From a candidate division KSB1 bacterium (GTDB lineage: Bacteria; Zhuqueibacterota; Zhuqueibacteria; JANLFK01; Oleimicrobiaceae): a stretch of 63,395 nt of DNA. The notes under the pieces are model-generated. The model did not search any database and was not told the origin of the DNA. It was given only the letters and a program-made list of their open reading frames with translations. The stretch is taken from positions 1 to 63,395 of the forward strand of contig JANLFK010000017.1 in assembly GCA_024655945.1 (NCBI GenBank), written 5' to 3'. The position numbers and the translations under genes were made by a program. Shown piece by piece: positions 59,045 to 63,395 of the stretch; position 1 is the first letter of the stretch, and every line of letters begins with the position of its first letter.

Positions 59045-59083
59045 GCCTTTTCGGACTTTGTTTTATTTCAGGAGGATATTCTC

Positions 59084-60996
59084 ATGAAGCGCATGTTGAT
59101 TTATCAAATATCATGTTTCTTATTTTATTTGGTGATCTCAGTAACCAGTGTCCTGGGCCAGGAGTTTCAGGTGAACGACAATACCGACGACAACGATCAA
59201 ATACGACCAAGAATTGCTTGTGATGGAAACATAAATTTTATCGTAGTCTGGCAGGACATGCGAAATGGCAATTGGGATATCTATGGTCAACTCTATGATT
59301 GTAGGGGAACAAAAAGGGGCAGTAACTTTCGAGTCAACCCGGCCACGGATTATGGGGATCAATGCTCTCCCTCAGTTGCAGTGGATGGTAATGGTAATTT
59401 TGTGATTGTCTGGCGGGATGACGGAAGACAGTCCATTTATGGACAATGCTTCTATTCCAATGGAACCAAACGAGGAAATAGCTTCCAAATAAGCGAATCC
59501 CTTGTACCAAGCTATGAAAATGAGACTGCTATTGCAATGAGAGCTGATGGAACTTTTGTTGTAGTTTGGCAAAATTCTAATTTGCGTTTGTGCTGTCAGC
59601 GATATGATAATGGAGGCAATAAACTGGGAAGCAATTTTCTTGTGGATGAAGATCAGCCCTTCTTGGACCAGTATTATCCAGACATTGCTATGGATGAAAA
59701 TGGCAACTTTATGGTGGCCTGGGGAACCTATATTGACGTCTATTGCAAAAAGTTTGGTTATGATGGTGTGAGTCGGGGCTCCACTATTAGGGTGACCGAG
59801 CCAGTGGAGGGCTATCAATCCGATCCCAGGATTATCATTGATGGAAACGGCAATTATGTCATCGTCTGGGAAGATGCTAGAAACGGGAGGTACTCTGATG
59901 TTTATGGGCAACGCATCTCGAGTACTGGTATGCTGATCGGGCCTAATTTCAAGGTCAATGAGATTATAGAGGATACGAATCAGGCCGGCGCTGCTATTGC
60001 GGTGAATAGAGTCGATAACATCTTCATCGTTGCCTGGGATGATTATCGAAATGGCTTGGATGATGACGGTGATATTTATTGTCGTTTCTTCTCATCAGAC
60101 GCACAGCCAACGGGGCATGAAATGCGTGTTAACCAGGATAGCGGAAAAAAATGCAGAATGGGGTTGATGTTAAATGGGTTAACAATAATTTATATTTCGC
60201 ATGGACCGATAGTCGTGTCCCAGGACAAGGGAAAGACATTTTCGCCAGAGTGGATGTCTCTGCTATTACTCAAGCTTATATTACCCCGGTAGTCAATAAC
60301 CACGCCCTGCACGAGCAATTCTACGTCGATATTCAGGTTAAGGATGCCCAGAACCTGTTCGGTGTGGCGTTCAAATTCAACTTTCCAGCGGATAAACTGG
60401 AGGCACTGTCTGCCGAAAAGGGCGATTTTCTGGGAGCAGACCCGGTGTTTTTTCCCGACATCAACAACAGCGCTGGCGTGGTGAGTGTCGGCATCAGCAA
60501 AAAGAGCGGTCAGCCGGCCGCCAGTGGCACGGGCATCGTAGCACGGATCAAGTTGAAAGAAAAGCCCTCGGTGACCAGCGGAATAACCATCAACCTTTCT
60601 CTGAGCGAGGTCACGGCTAATGATCCTTCAGGCAATCCCATTACTTTGACTCCTCAGAACATCTCGTATGTGACGCCCAATCCCACCTCGGTTGCTGACA
60701 GAACCAAACAACTTCCTGAGGAGTATGTCCTGAATCCTAACTATCCCAACCCGTTTAACCCGACGACGACAATTTCCTCCGCCCTGCCCCAGGCCGGACA
60801 GGTGCTGTTGCAAATATTTGGTACATATGGCCGTTTGGTAAAGAATCTGGTCACTGGCCATCAAGGAGCAGGGGTTCATTCCGTTGACTGGAATGCTCAG
60901 GACGAGATGAGCATTAGAGTGGCCAGTGGGATTTATATCTGTCGGCTGACGACCGGGGAAGTGGTGCTCTATCGCAAATTGATTCTGGCGAAGTAG
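59084..60996 (+). CDS. secreted repeat protein with cohesin-like and sorting domains, interrupted by a -1 frameshift
   Basis: Two frames join to about 637 aa. The first frame (59084-60292) has a signal peptide and repeated blades with 'DGNGNFVIVWRDD', 'DENGNFMVAWGTY' and 'DGNGNYVIVWEDARNG'. The second (open from before 60151 to 60996) continues with the matching blade NNNLYFAWTDSR, then a cohesin-like domain (YVDIQVKDAQNLFGVAFKF) and a sorting domain (NYPNPFNPTTTISSALP ... YRKLILAK). The frames cross at seven A residues (60145-60151) in GGA-AAA-AAA-TGC, needing -1. Without the shift the protein ends at 60292 and lacks the sorting signal. AGGAGG precedes the ATG. It may be a mutated gene, a sequencing error or a slippage switch. 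Confidence 0.75.
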
Positions 60997-61065
60997 TATG
61001 AATTAGCGGGGCTTTATTCATTGCGTCTTAAAAAACGAACAGTAAACTTGATCTAAAACCATCCC

Positions 61066-61104
61066 GTTCCCCCGGATATTCTTTCCAAGATCATCCGGGG
61101 GAAC
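61066..61104 (+). terminator. hairpin terminator after the second secreted protein gene
   Basis: A 12-bp perfect stem (GTTCCCCCGGAT with ATCCGGGGGAAC) around a 15-nt loop, followed by TGTTTCT. It lies 70 nt after the stop codon and just left of the insertion sequence. Confidence 0.78.
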
Positions 61105-61130
61105 TGTTTCTAGAGATGGGCAAATTTTTT

Positions 61131-61155
61131 GGCTCCTCTCCAGAATTTGTGCAGG
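61131..61155 (+). repeat. left terminal inverted repeat of the ISL3-type element
   Basis: GGCTCCTCTCCAGAATTTGT plus five more bases. It matches the reverse complement of 62089-62113 at about 20 of 25 positions. The GGCTCY start and AATTTGT core resemble ISL3-family ends. Confidence 0.7.
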
Positions 61156-61245
61156 ATATGCGGGAGGTAACTACTTGAAAGGCATGAGAGATATTCGTAA
61201 CTTTTGGGCCGTTTCGCAGCACCCAGAGCTACGAAGAGGTCTCTC

Positions 61246-62107
61246 ATGCCGATGGAAAAGATAGTAAAGTGGACTTTGGGAATCAAGGATCATCTTGTCG
61301 CAAGCGTCACTGGTGACCTGAAGGGTCTGACCATACACCTTGAGCTGATCCGCGGCAGGCATCGGGAGTGTTCCCGCAGTGGCAACCGCCACCCGGGCAG
61401 GGACCGTCTGTCTACCCGCAGGTGGCGCCATGTGCCGCTGTGGAATATCCCGGTGTGGATCTCCTACCGGCCCGCACGGGTGGCCTGCCCGCAGTGCGGC
61501 GTGCGCGTCGAGAAGATCCCCTGCAGCCAGGGGAAAGGCTCGCTGTCGTACCCGCTCATTTTGGCGCTGGCCGAGTGGGCACGGTTGCTGGCCATGGGCA
61601 GAGTGGCCCATCTGTGTGGCGTCTCCTGGCAGGCGGTCGATGCAGCGGTGAGGCGGGTGGTGGCTTATGGGCTGGCCTGCCGCGACAAGTCCTCATTGTG
61701 GGGATTGATGGGATCAGTCGCCGGAGCGACAACGTCTCAGCTACCTGGAGGGATTGAATCTCCAGACCAGTCGCGCCTATTTGCTCAAGGAGCAGCTGCG
61801 TCATCTCTAGGAGCAGCGCACTCACCCGGAGGCAGCGGTGTTCCCGGAGCACTGGATCAGTATGGCCATGGAGTCGCACCTCCGGCCGATGCAGGAGTTC
61901 GCCTTCCTGCTCGGCAGCCATCGCGATGGAGTGCTGCCTTACTTTGCGCTTTCCGTTGACAGCGGGCTTGCGGAGGCAATGAATGCCAGTGCCAAGGCGG
62001 TCAGCATGAGGGCGCGGGGGTATGGATAGCCAGTGGCCTCTTCTACCCTGTTGCTCCACTGTCTCGGTGGCCTCAAGATGCCCACATTCGTGGACAAATT
62101 CGGGTGA
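61246..62107 (+). pseudogene. ISL3-type transposase, internally deleted and frameshifted
   Basis: The N-terminal part (61246 to about 61710) carries the zinc-finger region YRPARVACPQCGVRVEKIPC and the helix-turn-helix region LAMGRVAHLCGVSWQAVDAA. The DDE-type start GIDGISRR then appears in a different frame. The sequence next jumps to LEGLNLQTSRAYLLKEQL in another frame (61738-61809, ending in TAG), skipping about 150 residues present in intact ISL3 transposases. The C-terminal part (about 61840-62107) retains AEAMNASAKAVSMRARGYG, a stop, and LHCLGGLKMPTFVDKFG. The enzyme cannot be functional. Confidence 0.8.
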
Positions 62108-62113
62108 GGGGCC
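62089..62113 (-). repeat. right terminal inverted repeat of the ISL3-type element
   Basis: Read on the minus strand it begins GGCCCCTCACCCGAATTTGT, matching the left end with about five mismatches in 25. It overlaps the final codons of the transposase remnant. Confidence 0.68.
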
Positions 62114-62216
62114 CATTTTCTTGAGCGATTGTCTTGCGAATGTCGGAACTAGCCGGTCTTTCGTAGCGACTTTGCCGTCTCACATACACATGGCCTCCTC
62201 ACCGCTAGCTCAGACG

Positions 62217-62288
62217 GCCTAACCTCTAAGGTCACCTGCCGCCATGAAGGGAAGCGCAATGCAGGTCACGTGCAGCGCCTTATTAAAT
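62217..62288 (-). repeat. attC-like imperfect inverted repeat (site 2)
   Basis: On the minus strand a 72-nt element ends in GTTAGGC, an exact R' core (GTTRRRY), and begins with ATTTAAT, a degenerate R'' (RYYYAAC). The inner arms GTGACCTGC and GCAGGTGAC pair with one mismatch. The stop codon of the ORF at 62266 lies inside the left arm, as is common in integron cassettes. The match is visual only. Confidence 0.4.
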
Positions 62289-62724
62289 GGCGTATTTTCT
62301 CCGCCAATCTCGAACTTGGGTTGTTCGACGTATGGTTGATCCTCCGAGCTTCATCGCACATTGTCGAAGCACGTTTCCTGCAGTTCGTACGGGCGGGTTC
62401 GGCCAGAGAGTCGGCATACTCGATCAATGATTCGGCATAGTGGTAGTGGTCCCATGCGGTGTCTACTGAAGTTGGAGCGAATTTGCGCGCGAACTTACAT
62501 AGAGTGCTGAGCCAAGGTAGGGCCATTTCCAACTGGCCGTTTTTCCTCAGAGTCTGGCCGATAGCACCACATACTTCCATTACTTGATTCGCTTCAAACT
62601 GAGTGGTCACGTCGTCTGGCTGTGGGATTGTGCAAGCGATTTGACCAAGGAGCATTTTGGCCTCGTTAAGTCGCCCGGCCTTGACTAGCGTTTGCACCTT
62701 AACCAATTGGTGCGCGTCAATCAT
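62266..62724 (-). CDS. unknown small helical protein next to a TPR gene
   Basis: 152 aa. ATG 62724 is preceded by GAGGAGGCAACC, a strong ribosome-binding site, and overlaps the end of the upstream TPR frame (ATGATTGA). The sequence is helical with TPR-like spacing (LVKVQTLVKAGRLNEAKMLL; IGQTLRKNGQLEMALPWLST; YHYAESLIEYADSLAE) but no repeat is canonical. No signal peptide. It ends within the attC-like site. The function is unknown; it may belong with the TPR protein. Confidence 0.6.
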   Translation of the reverse strand: MIDAHQLVKVQTLVKAGRLNEAKMLLGQIACTIPQPDDVTTQFEANQVMEVCGAIGQTLRKNGQLEMALPWLSTLCKFARKFAPTSVDTAWDHYHYAESLIEYADSLAEPARTNCRKRASTMCDEARRINHTSNNPSSRLAEKIRHLIRRCT

Positions 62725-63208
62725 GGTTGCCTCCTCGGCCCATAGCAGCTTGGACCTGGCTTTTTGCATTCAATGCATCTGAATCATTAGGGTCTATTTC
62801 AAGAACGCGATCGAAACTTTGCAAACCTTGTGCTAAATTATCCAAGTTCGCCCGAGCAGCTCCACGATTGAGGATCTAAGTTCCCGTTCACTGCGACGGC
62901 TTTGTCGAGCCCAGCCAAGGCATCGTCCTCGCCCCCCAATTGTGACAGTAGGTTACCCAAGTTGTACCATGCGGTTGAAGGTCTGGGATCGTACTTCGTC
63001 ACTGGCTCGGATACATTCAACGCACCCTGAATCCTTCCACGTCGGTGCAGAGTAACTGCTCGGTCCAGATGCGGCAACGCCAACTCCGGCTCAAGGTGAA
63101 TTGCCTCGTCGAAGTGGGCCAACGCCCATGCGGGATGAGCAAGGTTGATACAAATCAAGCCGCGTTCGAGGCAATCTCTTGCTTTTCGACCAGTCAGGCG
63201 CGATTTCT
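62717..63208 (-). pseudogene. TPR-repeat protein gene with a frameshift
   Basis: Canonical tetratricopeptide repeats are spread over two frames. The first frame (stop-free from about 63208, to the stop at 62838) encodes LICINLAHPAWALAHFDEAI, then ALPHLDRAVTLHRRGRIQGA and TAWYNLGNLLSQLGGEDDAL. The second frame (about 62880 to the TGA at 62717-62719) encodes ILNRGAARANLDNLAQGLQS and FDRVLEIDPNDSDALNAKS. The crossing is near 62875-62885 and needs a +1 shift. No good ATG is seen; TTG 63158 or an upstream CTG are possible. Its end overlaps the next ORF's start. Confidence 0.6.
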
Positions 63209-63239
63209 CCTTTCTTCAGCGCTTGGGAGGTCGAAAAGC
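63181..63239. repeat. 11-bp inverted repeat pair upstream of the TPR gene
   Basis: GCTTTTCGACC (63181-63191) and its exact complement GGTCGAAAAGC (63229-63239) are separated by 37 nt. They sit between the attC-like site 1 and the body of the TPR gene. This could be an RNA hairpin or a protein-binding pair. Confidence 0.5.
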
Positions 63240-63246
63240 TGAGGCT

Positions 63247-63324
63247 ACACAACGGCACCGGGCTCCGCCACTGCACCGGAGCGAAGCCGCCGAGGGAGCA
63301 GTCGGCTGGAGCGAGATGTTGGAC
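63247..63324 (-). repeat. attC-like imperfect inverted repeat (site 1)
   Basis: On the minus strand the 78-nt element begins GTCCAAC, an exact R'' core (RYYYAAC), and ends GTTGTGT, one off the R' core (GTTRRRY). The arms GCTCC-A-GCC-G-ACTGC and GCAGT-GGC-GGAGC pair perfectly apart from two unpaired bases in one arm, like the extrahelical bases that orient attC recombination. It begins 3 nt after the stop codon of the truncated gene at the window edge, where an attC would be expected. Confidence 0.45.
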
Positions 63325-63327
63325 AGC

Positions 63328-63395
63328 TCACTCCTTTTCTGAAGGTTCTTTCGGTAAAAACGGCTCCATCCTGTTCAACAAGTCAGGCACGTCTC
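63328..63395 (-). CDS. C-terminal end of a gene cut by the right window edge
   Basis: The minus-strand frame is open from the edge and reads DVPDLLNRMEPFLPKEPSEK, then E and TGA at 63328-63330. It is too short to assign. Its position directly before the attC-like site makes a real gene end plausible. Confidence 0.35.
   Translation of the reverse strand, partial: DVPDLLNRMEPFLPKEPSEKE

Larger units (their letters stand above)
61131..62113 (+). mobile_element. degenerate ISL3-family insertion sequence
   Basis: A 983-bp element bounded by 25-bp imperfect inverted repeats. The flanking 8-mers (AATTTTTT at 61123-61130 and CATTTTCT at 62114-62121) differ at two positions and may be a decayed target duplication, since ISL3 elements usually make 8-bp duplications. 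ISL3 elements are normally about 1.2-1.5 kb, so several hundred bp of the transposase gene are missing. Its GC-rich sequence contrasts with the AT-rich genes to its left. Confidence 0.75.

Noticed and set aside
62114-62216. A gene start after attC-like site 2 (GAGGAGG then ATG near 62192)
   Set aside because: The frame closes after three codons, so no coding sequence is supported before the insertion sequence.

Overview
The window is bacterial chromosome from what is probably an uncultured lineage near the FCB group (KSB1- or Calditrichota-like). This placement is inference. It rests on TonB receptors carrying an N-terminal carboxypeptidase-regulatory domain, a PorV/PorQ-type outer-membrane protein, secreted proteins ending in an NPFNP-type sorting domain, a bacterial geranylgeranylglyceryl phosphate synthase, and E. 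coli-like promoters (TTGAC-17-TATATT) rather than Bacteroidota-type ones. From about 0 to 51 kb almost every gene is on the minus strand and GC-rich. From about 51.2 kb the genes switch to the plus strand, composition becomes visibly more AT-rich, and broken reading frames accumulate.

Minus-strand layout, read in transcription order (high to low coordinate). A promoter at 50.6 kb leads obg-dprA, a DUF362 ferredoxin-like protein and a secreted M23-like peptidase. A promoter at 44.9 kb leads tRNA-Ser(TGA), tRNA-Ser(GCT), gltX, tRNA-Gln(CTG) and tRNA-Arg(TCG). A promoter at 42.8 kb leads tRNA-Glu(CTC), tRNA-Arg(ACG), tadA, tRNA-Ser(CGA), tRNA-Ser(GGA), tRNA-Ala(CGC), the large SRP RNA, dnaX (with a -1 slippage site on nine A residues), ybaB and recR. 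A four-subunit 2-oxoacid:ferredoxin oxidoreductase and pgsA-pgpA follow. A promoter at 34.4 kb leads cinA-thpR-recA-recX-alaS-GGGP synthase, then rubrerythrin, a CpsB-like phosphatase, gmhA, a BatA-domain protein, hflX, a propeller protein and folC. An orphan sugar-ABC ATPase and rho come next. A promoter at 15.1 kb leads a six-gene envelope operon (two secreted proteins, a lipoprotein, a TonB receptor, a PorV-like protein, an NHL lipoprotein). A second TonB receptor has its own promoter and ends in a terminator at 330-356.

Plus-strand accessory region. A membrane sensor kinase with an extracytoplasmic FG-GAP-like domain has its apparent signal peptide in another frame. It is followed by an NtrC-type response regulator (sigma-54 activator), a small TPR protein, a cohesin plus dockerin secreted protein, and a related secreted protein whose frame breaks at seven A residues. 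Two sigma-54-like promoter sites lie in the gaps around the regulator gene.

Right end. An internally deleted ISL3-type insertion sequence with recognisable inverted repeats lies at 61.1-62.1 kb. Beyond it, on the minus strand, are a frameshifted TPR gene and a small unknown ORF flanked by two sequences resembling integron attC sites. No integrase, CRISPR array or phage module was seen.

All reading is by eye. No homology search or folding program was run, so family names rest on motif recognition.
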